A DNA stretch of 64,000 nt from Accumulibacter sp032229525 (GCF_032229525.1 NZ_JAVTWB010000119.1:1-64000), one strand, 5' to 3'; shown: positions 16,270-25,686, numbered from the stretch's first letter. The notes: a model not told the origin generated them from the letters alone. Numbers and translations: made by a program.

Positions 16270-17430
16270 ATGGCTACCAAGTTCCTGAGTGGCAACCGGT
16301 TGACGTTGCTGAACAGCGGCGCCGAGTATTTTCCCGACTTGATCAGGGCAATTGACGGCGCGCGGTCTGACGTTCACCTTGAAAGCTATATCTTCGAGGA
16401 CGACGCTACCGGTCACGCCGTTGCCGAGGCGATGGCCAATGCCGCTCGACGCGGCGTCACGGTTCGTGTTCTCGTAGACGGCTTCGGCGCTCGAGGGTTT
16501 GCCGATCGCCTGCAACCTGTGCTGGTCGAGGCCGGCGTTCAGGCGATGGTCTACCGACCCGACATTGCGCGTTTTCAGTTGCGTCGCCATCGCCTGCGTC
16601 GTCTGCACCGCAAGCTGGCCGTGATCGACGGAGAGATCGCCTTTATCGGCGGGATCAACGTCATTGACGACCTCAATACGCCGTACCAGATTCCACCGCG
16701 CTACGACTACGCGGTTCGCGTCGAAGGACCGCTACTGGCACCGATTCAGCAGGCGCAGCATCGCCTCTGGGAAATCGTGGTGTGGGCGAAACTGAATCGT
16801 CGTTACCGCGTGACGAAAACGGCGCCGACCGACCTGGAACCGCGCGGAGAGCAGACGGCAGCTTTTTTGGTGCGCGATAACCTGCTCCACCGGCGTGACA
16901 TTGAGGAGGCGTATCTCGAGGCGATCAACGCTGCGCAGGAAGACATTGTTCTCGCCAATGCCTATTTCCTGCCCGGACGTCGTTTCCGGAAGGCGCTGCA
17001 CGGCGCCGCCAAACGAGGCGTACGGGTGGTCATCCTGCTGCAGGGGCGGGTCGAGTATCGTCTGATGCACTACGCCACGCAGGCGCTGTACGGTAGATTG
17101 CTCGGTGCCGGTATCCGCGTTTTCGAGTACCGGCGCAGCTTCCTGCACGCCAAGGTCGCGGTCATCGACGGTTACTGGGCGACGGTGGGCTCGTCGAACA
17201 TCGATCCTTTCAGCCTGTTGCTGGCCAGGGAAGCCAACATCGTCGTCAAGGATGCCTCGTTCGCCGAAACTTTACGGCAGAGTCTTGATGAGGCGATGCG
17301 CAACGGTGCCCGCGAGTTGCCGGTCGACAGCTGGAAACGCTTACCGTGGCATTCTCGCCTGCTGCGCTGGGCCAGCTACAATCTGGTGCGCGTTCTGGTC
17401 GGTATCGCCGGCTACGGCGGCAAGCGCTGA
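16270..17430 (+). CDS. clsB: Cardiolipin synthase B-like phospholipase D protein
   Basis: A 386-residue phospholipase D-superfamily protein with two HxKxxxxD motifs: HRKLAVIDGEIAFIGG near residue 117 and HAKVAVIDGYWATVGSSNID near residue 293. Each supplies half of the active site for transferring phosphatidyl groups. The absence of N-terminal transmembrane helices and the length of about 390 place it with ClsB and not ClsA. The start is ATG at 16270. The end overlaps the convergent gluQ gene by 19 bases. The exact substrate is inferred from family resemblance. Confidence 0.82.
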   Translation: MATKFLSGNRLTLLNSGAEYFPDLIRAIDGARSDVHLESYIFEDDATGHAVAEAMANAARRGVTVRVLVDGFGARGFADRLQPVLVEAGVQAMVYRPDIARFQLRRHRLRRLHRKLAVIDGEIAFIGGINVIDDLNTPYQIPPRYDYAVRVEGPLLAPIQQAQHRLWEIVVWAKLNRRYRVTKTAPTDLEPRGEQTAAFLVRDNLLHRRDIEEAYLEAINAAQEDIVLANAYFLPGRRFRKALHGAAKRGVRVVILLQGRVEYRLMHYATQALYGRLLGAGIRVFEYRRSFLHAKVAVIDGYWATVGSSNIDPFSLLLAREANIVVKDASFAETLRQSLDEAMRNGARELPVDSWKRLPWHSRLLRWASYNLVRVLVGIAGYGGKR

Positions 17431-18359
17431 CCGGGAAATACGCTACGCAGCGCGGGTACGCGCGCGATCGACCAGGCCGCAATTGCCCAGGGCCAGAAGT
17501 CGGTCAGTGGTCCGGCGCGGATATCCGCCGGCACCGGGTGACCAAGAAACTCGAGCGCCGCCGCCAATACCGCGCTGCCAGCGGCAGGATCGACTGCCGC
17601 CGCCAGCGTTTGCTTGGACAGCTTCTCGCCCGCGGCGTTGGTCACGACCGGCAGGTGCGCGTAACTTGGCGTCGGCAGCTGAAGGCGTTGCTGCAGCCAA
17701 ATCTGGCGCGGCGTCGAGTCGAGCAGGTCGACGCCGCGAACGACCGCGTTGATCCCTTGCGCCGCGTCGTCGGTGACAACCGCCAGCTGGTAGGCGAACT
17801 GTCCGTCGGCACGCAGCAGAATGAAGTCGCCGACGGCCCGTTCGAGGTTCTGCTGCTGACGCCCCTGCACCCGATCATCGAAGGCGATTACCCGGTCCGG
17901 TACGCGCATCCGCCAGGCGCGTGCGGCGCGGCCGCCGGCGAGGCCGGTACGGCAGCTTCCCGGGTAAACCAGGCCGCCGTCGATAGATGCCGGCGGCGAG
18001 CTGGCGGCGATCTCGCGTCGCGAGCAAGCGCAGGGGTAAACGTCGCCGTCGAGTTGCAGGCGGACCAGGGCGGCGTGGTAGAAATCCAGGCGCCGGCTCT
18101 GGATCAGAACTTCTCCATCCCATGCGAAGCCGAAGGCATCAAGCGTTCGCAGGATTCCGTCGGCAGCCCCGGGCACGGTCCGTGGCTGGTCTACGTCCTC
18201 GATGCGCAGCAGCCACTCGCCTTTGCTGGCGCGGGCGTCGAGATGGCTTCCGACGGCGGCGACCAGTGAACCGAAGTGCAAGGGGCCCGTCGGCGAGGGC
18301 GCGAATCGGCCACGATAGGGCGGCTGGGCAGGGCGGTCGTCCGGCACTGAAAAATCCAT
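17412..18359 (-). CDS. gluQ: Glutamyl-Q tRNA(Asp) synthetase
   Basis: A 315-residue truncated GluRS paralogue that attaches glutamate to queuosine at position 34 of tRNA(Asp). It has the class I signature RFAPSPTGPLHFGSLVAA (HIGH-like, residues 18-35), a Cys-rich zinc region (YPCACSRREI near 108 and a later YPGSC), and a KLSK motif (GEKLSKQ) near 245. The anticodon-binding domain of full GluRS is missing, which is diagnostic. The start is ATG at 18359; argB is divergent, 178 bases away. Confidence 0.9.
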   Translation of the reverse strand: MDFSVPDDRPAQPPYRGRFAPSPTGPLHFGSLVAAVGSHLDARASKGEWLLRIEDVDQPRTVPGAADGILRTLDAFGFAWDGEVLIQSRRLDFYHAALVRLQLDGDVYPCACSRREIAASSPPASIDGGLVYPGSCRTGLAGGRAARAWRMRVPDRVIAFDDRVQGRQQQNLERAVGDFILLRADGQFAYQLAVVTDDAAQGINAVVRGVDLLDSTPRQIWLQQRLQLPTPSYAHLPVVTNAAGEKLSKQTLAAAVDPAAGSAVLAAALEFLGHPVPADIRAGPLTDFWPWAIAAWSIARVPALRSVFPGQRLPP

Positions 18360-18482
18360 TTCTGGTCGGGTTCAGAGGCTGCCGCAGGGTGGTGCCGTGG
18401 CCGCCGGGCGGCGACAATAGGGCGCCGCGTGTCGGCCGGTTGTCAGCTTCGAACGTTTCATCCTGATCGGCGTACGCCGCCT

Positions 18483-18510
18483 TTGTGTTTCCAGCCGCGC
18501 CGCGTAGAAT
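18483..18510 (+). promoter_or_regulatory. Probable sigma70 promoter of argB
   Basis: TTGTGT (18483-18488) and TAGAAT (18505-18510) are separated by 16 bases. Transcription would begin near 18517, about 20 bases before the argB start. The -35 element is weak. Confidence 0.4.
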
Positions 18511-18537
18511 CCGCCGCTTGTCAGGAAGGACTTGAGC

Positions 18538-19425
18538 ATGAACGATCGTTCGATCACCCCCGCCAACGAAGCAGCCATTCTCGCCGAGGCGCTACCGTAC
18601 ATCAAACGTTTTCACGGCAAGACCATCGTCGTCAAGTACGGCGGCAACGCCATGACCGACGAGCATCTCAAGCAGTGTTTTGCGCGTGACGTGGTGCTGC
18701 TCAAGCTGGTCGGAATGCATGTGGTGGTGGTCCATGGCGGCGGCCCGCAGATTGAAAACCTACTCGCCCGGGTGGGCAAGAAAGGGCAGTTCATCCAGGG
18801 CATGCGGGTCACCGACGCCGAAACCATGGACATCGTCGAAATGGTCCTCGGCGGCCAGGTCAACAAGGATGTCGTCAATCTCATCAACCAGGCGGGTGGC
18901 AAGGCAGTGGGTCTGACCGGCAAGGATGGCAGCTTCATTCGCGCCAAGAAGCTGTTGCTGCCGAACCGCGACAATGCCGAGGACCTGATCGACGTTGGCC
19001 AGGTTGGCGACATCACGCAGATCGACCCCTCCCTGATCGGACACCTGGAGTCGGGTGGCTTTATTCCGGTGGTGGCACCGATCGGTGTCGGCAAAGGCGG
19101 GGAGACCTTCAATATCAACGCCGACGTGGTCGCCGGCAAGATCGCCGAAATCCTCAAGGCCGAGAAGCTGGTTTTGCTGACCAACACGCCCGGCGTCCTC
19201 GATCAGCGTGGCCAGTTGATCACCGGTATGACACCGAACGAGATCGACGACATGGTCGCCGATGGAACGCTCTCGGGCGGCATGCTGCCCAAAATCAGTT
19301 CGGCGCTCGATGCCGCGCGCAACGGCGTCAAGAGCGTGCACATCATCGATGGCCGCGTCGAGCACGCGCTGTTGCTGGAGATCCTCACCGATCACGGCGT
19401 CGGTACGATGATCAAGTCCCACTGA
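18538..19425 (+). CDS. argB: Acetylglutamate kinase
   Basis: A 295-residue amino acid kinase that phosphorylates N-acetylglutamate, the second step of arginine synthesis. The nucleotide-binding start KTIVVKYGGNAM (residues 25-36), the substrate loop VVVVHGGGPQIENLL, and the Lys/Asp-bearing LTNTPGVLD and GGMLPKISSALDA segments are all present. The start is ATG at 18538 with GGAAGGA seven bases upstream; a TTG six bases earlier would leave no room for the ribosome. Long ArgB forms of this type are often arginine-feedback-inhibited. A HAD phosphatase gene follows within 20 bases. Confidence 0.95.
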   Translation: MNDRSITPANEAAILAEALPYIKRFHGKTIVVKYGGNAMTDEHLKQCFARDVVLLKLVGMHVVVVHGGGPQIENLLARVGKKGQFIQGMRVTDAETMDIVEMVLGGQVNKDVVNLINQAGGKAVGLTGKDGSFIRAKKLLLPNRDNAEDLIDVGQVGDITQIDPSLIGHLESGGFIPVVAPIGVGKGGETFNINADVVAGKIAEILKAEKLVLLTNTPGVLDQRGQLITGMTPNEIDDMVADGTLSGGMLPKISSALDAARNGVKSVHIIDGRVEHALLLEILTDHGVGTMIKSH

Positions 19426-19439
19426 TTCCGGGGATTCTC

Positions 19440-20105
19440 CTGACAATCGGCTCTCCGGTCTGGCTCTTCGATCTCGACAATACCCTGCACGACGCCAGCC
19501 CGCACATTTTCCCGCACATCAACCGCTCGATGGTGGCGTATATTCGGGACCATCTGGGGGTGGACGCGGAGCAGGCGACCAAGATCCGGCAGGATTATTG
19601 GCAGCGCTATGGCGCGACGCTGCTCGGCATGATGCGTCATCACGGTACCGATCCACACCATTTCCTCTGGCACACCCATCAGTTTCCCGACCTCAAGCGC
19701 CTGCTGGTTTGGGAGCGTGGACTGAAAGCCATGCTTGGCCGCCTGCCGGGGCGCAAGATCGTCTTTTCCAACGCGCCGGCGCGCTATAGCGAGGCAGTAC
19801 TCGAACTCATCGGCATCCGGAGCTGTTTCGACGCCGTCTATTCCGTCGAGCGTATCCGCTTTCAACCCAAACCGGCTGTCGGCGGCTTCCGCCACCTGCT
19901 GCGCAGCGAGCGTCTTGCTGCCGGCCGCTGCATCATGGTTGAAGACGCGCTTCCCAACCTGCGGACCGCCAAGCGGCTGGGCATGAAAACGGTATGGGTG
20001 AGCGCCTCCACGCGCCAGCCAGCCTGGGTGGACAGGAGGCTGGTTTCGATTCTTGACCTGCCGCGCTGTCTGCGGCGCTGGTGGTCAGCGAAGCGCCTGC
20101 CTTGA
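19440..20105 (+). CDS. HAD-family pyrimidine 5'-nucleotidase-like protein with non-standard start
   Basis: About 221 residues of the HAD superfamily, resembling the pyrimidine 5'-nucleotidase (SDT1-like) group often found beside argB in Betaproteobacteria. Motif I is FDLDNTLHDA, motif II is IVFSNAP, and motif III/IV includes the Lys in QPKPAV and VEDALPNLRTAK. Motif I begins near base 19467, but the first ATG (19530) lies downstream of it and would remove the catalytic Asp. No ATG, GTG or TTG lies in frame between the argB stop and motif I. CTG at 19440, with GGGG six bases upstream, is my best start; ATT at 19434 or ATC at 19446 is also possible. Confidence 0.75.
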   Translation: MTIGSPVWLFDLDNTLHDASPHIFPHINRSMVAYIRDHLGVDAEQATKIRQDYWQRYGATLLGMMRHHGTDPHHFLWHTHQFPDLKRLLVWERGLKAMLGRLPGRKIVFSNAPARYSEAVLELIGIRSCFDAVYSVERIRFQPKPAVGGFRHLLRSERLAAGRCIMVEDALPNLRTAKRLGMKTVWVSASTRQPAWVDRRLVSILDLPRCLRRWWSAKRLP

Positions 20106-20301
20106 TGGTAACCGCGCGGCCAGGCCGCGGACAGGGTCTCGCCGGGCGACGCACGTACCGGTCACGCTCAGCGGGCTGTCGGCCTGTTGATCACTACTCG
20201 GGTGCACCTTCCGTCGGGCAGACCGTATTCCGCGACTATCCGGATACCGTGATCCTCCTCAGTCGTGTAGACTTCGCGCGCGAAATTTTTTGTCTGCCGC
20301 C

Positions 20302-23300
20302 ATGAGAGAGTCCGGGTCACTGGAACAGCAGCTGCTTGAATACAAAGCCATCCTCGAGCATTCGGGGATTGCCGTGGTGTGCACGCGCAACCGCAGTGTG
20401 TACCGCTGCAACCCGCGCGCCGAGGAGCTTTTCGGCTGGGCGGCGGGAACGCTCGTCGGTCAACCGGACCTCGTCTTCTATCCGGACCGTGCGGCTTGTG
20501 AAGCGCTGCGCGGGGAAGCTCGGCGGCCGCTGAGGGTTGGCGAGACACTGGAACTCGAAACGCGTTTGGCTCGCCGCGACGGCGGCACCTTTGTTGCCCA
20601 CCTCATTGCCCGGGCGATCGATCCGTCGGCGCCGCGCGAGGGGTCGGTGTGGATCGTTCGCGACATCACCCAGGAAGTGAACGGACGGGAGGCCAGCGCG
20701 CGCCTGCTACGCGAACAACAGCTCATCTTCCAGAACGCGGAAACCGGCATCGTGATCCTGCGCGACCGCGTCATCCAGCGCTGCAACCGGCGGTTCGCCG
20801 AGCTCATGGGTTACACACCAGACGAATTGATCGGCAAGTCGACGCGCATCTACTACCCCAGCGACGAAGCGTGGCGTGAAACCGGCCAGCAGGCGTATGA
20901 GGCGATTACCAGGACCGGCATCTATCACGGTGATACGGTGTTCTACCGGCGCGATGGGACGCGGATCTGGAGCCACATCACCGGCAGTATGATCAACCCG
21001 GCCAAGCCTGACGAAGGCTATATCTGGCTGTACGAGGATGTGACCGAGAAGCGCCAGGCGAGCCGCGCCATGGATGCGCTGCTGCGCGAACAAACGCTGA
21101 TCTTCGAACGTGCCCCGATCGGCATCGCCTTCCTGCGCGATCGCATCATCCAGCGCTGCAATCCCGGCTTCGAGCGCATCTTCGGTTACCTGCCAGGGCA
21201 GTTGATCGGACAGTCCACGCGCCTTTTCTTCGCCAGTGAGGCGGTCTGGCGCGATGCCGGCGAGCGCAGTCATCCGGTTATCGACGAGTTCGGAAAGTTC
21301 ATCGGTACCGTGGAGTATCGCAAGGCCGATGGCTCTGTCGTCTGGTGCCAGGTTACGGGTAGCTTGCTCAACCCAGAAAACGCGGACGAAGGCCATGTCT
21401 GGTTGTTCGAAGACGTCACTGCTCGCCGCGACGCCGAATACGCCCTGCGGCAGAGCCATATCGAACTCGAGCGACGAGTTGCCGAGCGGACCATAGAGCT
21501 GTCGCAGCAGCTCGATTTCATGCGCCAGCTGGTTGAGGCCATTCCCGGTCCGGTATTCTACAAGAACCGGGAAGGGCGCTATCTCGGCTGCAATCAGGCC
21601 TTTCTCGAAATGATCGGCAAGGCGCGTAGCGAAGTGGTCGGCGCCACGGTCTACCACGTTTCGCCTCGTGAGCTGGCCGATCGCTACATGGCCGCCGACG
21701 AAGAGCTGTTTCAGCGCTCCGGTTCACAGGTCTACGAAGCCCAGGTGTTGCACGCTGACGGCAAATACCGCGATGTGGTTTTTCACAAGGCCGTTTATGG
21801 CGCTCTCGGAGAACCTGCCGCCGGTCTGGTCGGCATCATGCTTGACATCACCGATCGCAAGCGACTGGAGCAGCGCCTGCAGCAGGCGGCGACGGTCTTC
21901 GACAGTAGCGCAGAAGGGATCACCATTACCGCCCCGGATGGCACGATCATCGCGGTTAACAGAGCTTTCACCGAGATTACCGGTTACAGCGAAGATGAGG
22001 TTGTCGGGCGTAATCCACGCTTCCTGCAGTCCGGACTTCAGGATCGAGAGTTCTACCGCGGGATGTGGCGCGCGCTTGGCGCTGGTGGGCGTTGGCGGGG
22101 TGAAATCTGGAACCGGCGCAAGGACGGTCAGGAGTTTCTGGAGTCGCTGACGATCAGCGCCGTCAAGGATCCGGGGGATCGGGTGACGCACTACGTTGGC
22201 GTTTTCTCCGACATCACCGAACTGCGCAAGGCGCACGATCAGCTTGCTCACCAGGCGCATCACGACCCCCTGACCGGCTTGCCCAACCGCTTGCTGCTTG
22301 GCGACCGATTGCACAAGGCGCTGCAACGCGCCCACCGCGACGCGAGAGGGCTGGCGGTCCTGTTCATCGACCTTGATCGATTCAAGAACATCAACGATAC
22401 CCTCGGTCATCACGTCGGCGACCGCGTTCTGTGCGAAGTCGCACGACGCCTCAGCCGCTTGATGCGTGAAGCGGACACGGTCGGCCGCCTCGGGGGCGAC
22501 GAGTTTCTCATTCTCATCGAGGACATCGCCGACCTCGCGGTTGTCTCGCACATTGCCGACAAGATTCTCGCTACCCTGCAGGATTCTCCGGTGACGGTGG
22601 AGCAGGAGTTCTTCGTCGGCGCCAGCATCGGCATCAGCCTTTTTCCTCAGGACGGAGCCGAAGCCGAAACGCTGATGAGAAATGCCGACGTCGCGATGTA
22701 CCGCGCCAAGGAGCGGGGCCGGAACGCCTATGAGTTTTTCACCCAGGACCTGACCCGCTCTTCGCTGGCGCGCCTGCAAATGGAGACTGATTTGCGGCGC
22801 GCGATCGAGCGCGACGAGTTGAGGGTCTTCCTGCAGCCACAGTTTTCCCTGATAACCGGAAAAATGGTCGGCGCCGAAGCCCTGGTGCGCTGGATGCGTC
22901 CCGGTCAGGGTCTGGTGCTGCCCGGGGAGTTCATCAAGCTGGCCGAGGAATCAGGACTGATCGTCCCGATCGGCGAATGGGTGCAGAAGACCGCGGCCTG
23001 CCAGTGGGCGGCATGGGTCTGCGCAGGTCTCGAGCCGGGCGTCCTGTCGATCAACGTTTCTGGCGTCGAATTCGCGCGTGGCCGGATCCAGGAGACCGCT
23101 CGCAAGACGCTCGAGGCATCGAGATTGCCGGCGCAGTTCATTGAGCTGGAAATCACCGAAAGCGCCATCATGAGTCAGACCGAGGGGAGCGTCCAGGTTC
23201 TGGATAACCTGCGGGCAATGGGACTGAGCCTGGTGATTGACGATTTTGGCACCGGTTATTCCTCGCTCGCCTACCTCAAACGGTTACCGCTCAACAAGCT

Positions 23301-23535
23301 GAAAATTGACCAGAGTTTTGTTCGTGGGCTACCTGGCGGCACGGAAGACTGCGCAATTACCCGGGCGGTGATCGCGCTAGCCCATAGCTTGCAACTGACG
23401 GTGATTGCCGAAGGTGTCGAGAACGCTGCACAGTGCCAATTCCTGACTGGCGAAGGCTGCGACGAGATGCAGGGTTACCTGCGCGGCAAGCCGATGCCGT
23501 TCGACGAATTCCAGAACCTCTTTCTCAAGGGCTGA
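20302..23535 (+). CDS. Five-PAS GGDEF-EAL signalling protein
   Basis: A 1077-residue cytoplasmic c-di-GMP enzyme with no transmembrane segments. Five PAS domains run roughly 12-127, 138-257, 263-380, 405-520 and 527-645; the second and third are near-copies (DRVIQRCN..FAELMGY and DRIIQRCN..FERIFGY). GGDEF lies at about 650-815 with an intact RLGGDEF signature near 731 and an intact RxxD inhibitory site (READ, five residues before it). EAL lies at about 825-1070 with EALVRW, ELEITESAIM and DDFGTGYSSLAYL all intact. Both activities therefore look possible. ATG at 20302 is chosen over TTG at 20290; no strong ribosome site is seen for either. Six bases separate it from the acyltransferase gene. 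Confidence 0.92.
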   Translation: MRESGSLEQQLLEYKAILEHSGIAVVCTRNRSVYRCNPRAEELFGWAAGTLVGQPDLVFYPDRAACEALRGEARRPLRVGETLELETRLARRDGGTFVAHLIARAIDPSAPREGSVWIVRDITQEVNGREASARLLREQQLIFQNAETGIVILRDRVIQRCNRRFAELMGYTPDELIGKSTRIYYPSDEAWRETGQQAYEAITRTGIYHGDTVFYRRDGTRIWSHITGSMINPAKPDEGYIWLYEDVTEKRQASRAMDALLREQTLIFERAPIGIAFLRDRIIQRCNPGFERIFGYLPGQLIGQSTRLFFASEAVWRDAGERSHPVIDEFGKFIGTVEYRKADGSVVWCQVTGSLLNPENADEGHVWLFEDVTARRDAEYALRQSHIELERRVAERTIELSQQLDFMRQLVEAIPGPVFYKNREGRYLGCNQAFLEMIGKARSEVVGATVYHVSPRELADRYMAADEELFQRSGSQVYEAQVLHADGKYRDVVFHKAVYGALGEPAAGLVGIMLDITDRKRLEQRLQQAATVFDSSAEGITITAPDGTIIAVNRAFTEITGYSEDEVVGRNPRFLQSGLQDREFYRGMWRALGAGGRWRGEIWNRRKDGQEFLESLTISAVKDPGDRVTHYVGVFSDITELRKAHDQLAHQAHHDPLTGLPNRLLLGDRLHKALQRAHRDARGLAVLFIDLDRFKNINDTLGHHVGDRVLCEVARRLSRLMREADTVGRLGGDEFLILIEDIADLAVVSHIADKILATLQDSPVTVEQEFFVGASIGISLFPQDGAEAETLMRNADVAMYRAKERGRNAYEFFTQDLTRSSLARLQMETDLRRAIERDELRVFLQPQFSLITGKMVGAEALVRWMRPGQGLVLPGEFIKLAEESGLIVPIGEWVQKTAACQWAAWVCAGLEPGVLSINVSGVEFARGRIQETARKTLEASRLPAQFIELEITESAIMSQTEGSVQVLDNLRAMGLSLVIDDFGTGYSSLAYLKRLPLNKLKIDQSFVRGLPGGTEDCAITRAVIALAHSLQLTVIAEGVENAAQCQFLTGEGCDEMQGYLRGKPMPFDEFQNLFLKG

Positions 23536-23541
23536 GCGACC

Positions 23542-24612
23542 GTGACCAAGCATTCTCCCCGGCTGCCATTCATCGATGCGCTGAAGGCGGTGGCCTTGCA
23601 GTTGATCATCCTCCATCACCTGGCCTTCTACGGGCCGATGTCCGACCACGCCTACTCACTGGCCCCCGACCTGTTCTCCTGGATGAGCCAACATGCGCGC
23701 AGCGCGGTGCAGGCTTTCCTGGTGATCGGCGGATTCCTCGCCGCGCGCAGCCTTGCCCCAGCCGGCGTGTTGATATCGCTGCAGCCGCTTGGGTCCTTGC
23801 GCAAACGCTACCTGAAGCTGGTCACACCTTATTTGGCCGCCCTGTTGATTGGTCTGGCGTGTGCCGCCATCGCCCGCATGCTGATGACGCACGACTCGAT
23901 TCCCGGCCGGCCGACGCTGCCGCAAGTCGCCGCGCACGTGCTACTGCTGCAAGGCATTCTGGGTTACGAGGGCCTGTCGGCTGGCGTCTGGTACGTGGCC
24001 ATCGATTTCCAGCTGTTTGCCTTACTGCTCGGTATCCTGTGGCTGGCACGTGCTCTCGGCCGCCGCCGTGGCGTAGCCGTCGTCGGCACGCTGCTGGCGG
24101 CCAGCCTGGCGCTCGCCTCGCTGTACTACTTCAACCGCGATTCGGCCTGGGACAGTTGGGCAGTGTATTTCTTTGCTTCCTATGCGCTGGGTGCGCTGAC
24201 CTACTGGGCAACAAACCAGAAACGGGCGGCTGGATGGCTGTTGCTGATCATCGTGACCGTCATCGCCGCACTGCTCCTTGACTACCGCCCACGGATCGCC
24301 GTGGCGCTGGCTGTGGCGATGGCGCTTGGCCTGGCCCGCCGCCATGGGGTGCTCGAAACCTGGCCCCGGTCGCACGTCATTGCCTACCTTGCCGAGATTT
24401 CCTACTCCGTTTTTCTGATTCACTTCCCGATCTGTCTGCTCATCAATGCCTTGTTCTCCCGCTTTGCGCCCGCCGAACCCGGAGTCCAACTCGTCGGTGT
24501 GCTCCTGGCATGGTTGGCCAGTCTCGCCGCCGGGGCACTTTTCTATCATTTTGTCGAAAGCCCGGGGCAAAAGGGGTTCTCGCGACCGCGTGCGGCTTCC
24601 GGTTTTACCTAG
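23542..24612 (+). CDS. Acyltransferase 3-family membrane protein
   Basis: A 356-residue integral membrane protein with about ten hydrophobic segments. The N-terminal motif RLPFIDALKAVALQLIILHH carries the family's conserved Asp and His residues (IDALKA...HH). Members acylate sugars of lipopolysaccharide, exopolysaccharide or peptidoglycan; examples include OafA and NolX-like proteins. The substrate is unknown here. It starts with GTG at 23542, six bases after the GGDEF-EAL gene, so they are probably one operon. That makes a c-di-GMP-controlled surface-polysaccharide modification a reasonable guess. It overlaps the convergent hemB gene by eight bases. Confidence 0.8.
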   Translation: MTKHSPRLPFIDALKAVALQLIILHHLAFYGPMSDHAYSLAPDLFSWMSQHARSAVQAFLVIGGFLAARSLAPAGVLISLQPLGSLRKRYLKLVTPYLAALLIGLACAAIARMLMTHDSIPGRPTLPQVAAHVLLLQGILGYEGLSAGVWYVAIDFQLFALLLGILWLARALGRRRGVAVVGTLLAASLALASLYYFNRDSAWDSWAVYFFASYALGALTYWATNQKRAAGWLLLIIVTVIAALLLDYRPRIAVALAVAMALGLARRHGVLETWPRSHVIAYLAEISYSVFLIHFPICLLINALFSRFAPAEPGVQLVGVLLAWLASLAAGALFYHFVESPGQKGFSRPRAASGFT

Positions 24613-25621
24613 AGGCCGCGAGCCACGCTGCCGCCGATAGCGCGAAGTAACTCAGGACGCCGTCGGCACCAGCCCGCTTGAAGGCCAGCAGGCTTTCGAG
24701 AACGCAAGCCTGCTCGTCGAGCCAGCCATTCCGGGCAGCCGCCTTGAGCATGGCGTACTCGCCGCTGACCTGATAGACGTAGGTCGGTACTTCGAATGTT
24801 TCCTTGACCCGCCGGACGATGTCGAGGTACGGCATTCCCGGTTTTACCATCACCATGTCGGCCCCTTCGGCGAGGTCCAGCGCTACTTCACGCAGCGCTT
24901 CGTCGCTGTTGGCCGGGTCCATCTGATAGGTGTGCTTGTTGCCCTTGCCGAGGTTGCCGGCTGAGCCGACGGCATCACGGAAGGGGCCGTAGAAGCTCGA
25001 CGCGTACTTGGCCGAGTACGCCAGGATGCGTGTCTGTATCTGCTTCGCGGCGTCAAGCTCGTAACGGATGCGGGCGACCCGACCGTCCATCATGTCGGAG
25101 GGCGCCACGATGTCGGCACCTGCCTGCGCATGCACCAGTGCCTGCCGGGCGAGGACTTCGAGCGTTTCATCGTTCAGGACATAGCCGGACGGGTCGTCGG
25201 CGTCGATCAAGCCGTCCTGCCCGTGGCTGGTGTAGGGGTCGAGGGCGATATCGGTGATCACCCCCAGTTCGGGAAACTCCTTCTTCAGCGCAGCGACGGT
25301 CCGCGGCACCAGCCCATCGGGGTTGTATGCTTCTTCGGCCCCCGGCGTCTTCCCGGCGCTGTCGATCACCGGGAACAGGGCCAACGCGGGAATGCCGAGC
25401 GTCAGAGCGAGCTCCGCGGTCTTCAGTAGCCGATCCAGGCTCTGCCGCTCAACGCCCGGCATTGATGCGATCTGCTCGCTACGGTTGGCGCCGTCGAGCA
25501 CGAAGACCGGGTAAATCAGGTCATCGGCGGTCAGTCGCGACTCGCGCATCAAGCGCCGGGAAAAATCGTCGCGGCGCATGCGGCGCAGGCGTGTAACGGG
25601 GAAGCTGCCGGCGTAACTCAT
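24605..25621 (-). CDS. hemB: Delta-aminolevulinic acid dehydratase (porphobilinogen synthase)
   Basis: A 338-residue enzyme joining two aminolevulinate molecules into porphobilinogen, the tetrapyrrole precursor of heme and heme d1. The Schiff-base lysine is in MVKPGMPYLDI and the second active-site lysine in AYSAKYASSFYGPFR. The metal site reads DIALDPYTSHGQDGLIDADD: the three zinc-binding cysteines of enteric HemB (DxCxCxYTSHGHCG) are replaced by Ala, Asp and Asp, so this is a zinc-independent, magnesium-type enzyme as in Pseudomonas. ATG at 25621 is used; TTG at 25639 is an alternative six residues upstream. Confidence 0.95.
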   Translation of the reverse strand: MSYAGSFPVTRLRRMRRDDFSRRLMRESRLTADDLIYPVFVLDGANRSEQIASMPGVERQSLDRLLKTAELALTLGIPALALFPVIDSAGKTPGAEEAYNPDGLVPRTVAALKKEFPELGVITDIALDPYTSHGQDGLIDADDPSGYVLNDETLEVLARQALVHAQAGADIVAPSDMMDGRVARIRYELDAAKQIQTRILAYSAKYASSFYGPFRDAVGSAGNLGKGNKHTYQMDPANSDEALREVALDLAEGADMVMVKPGMPYLDIVRRVKETFEVPTYVYQVSGEYAMLKAAARNGWLDEQACVLESLLAFKRAGADGVLSYFALSAAAWLAASR

Positions 25622-25649
25622 AGGACTCACTTCGATCAAATAGACACGA

Positions 25650-25680
25650 TTGACGAAAAAAATGCGACCCGGGGAACTAT
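25650..25680 (+). promoter_or_regulatory. Possible promoter of the candidate small RNA
   Basis: TTGACG at 25650-25655 is a good -35 hexamer. The best -10 candidate is AACTAT at 25675-25680, which is weak and 19 bases away. It faces away from hemB and would start an RNA near 25687. Confidence 0.35.
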
Positions 25681-25686
25681 CGCCAG

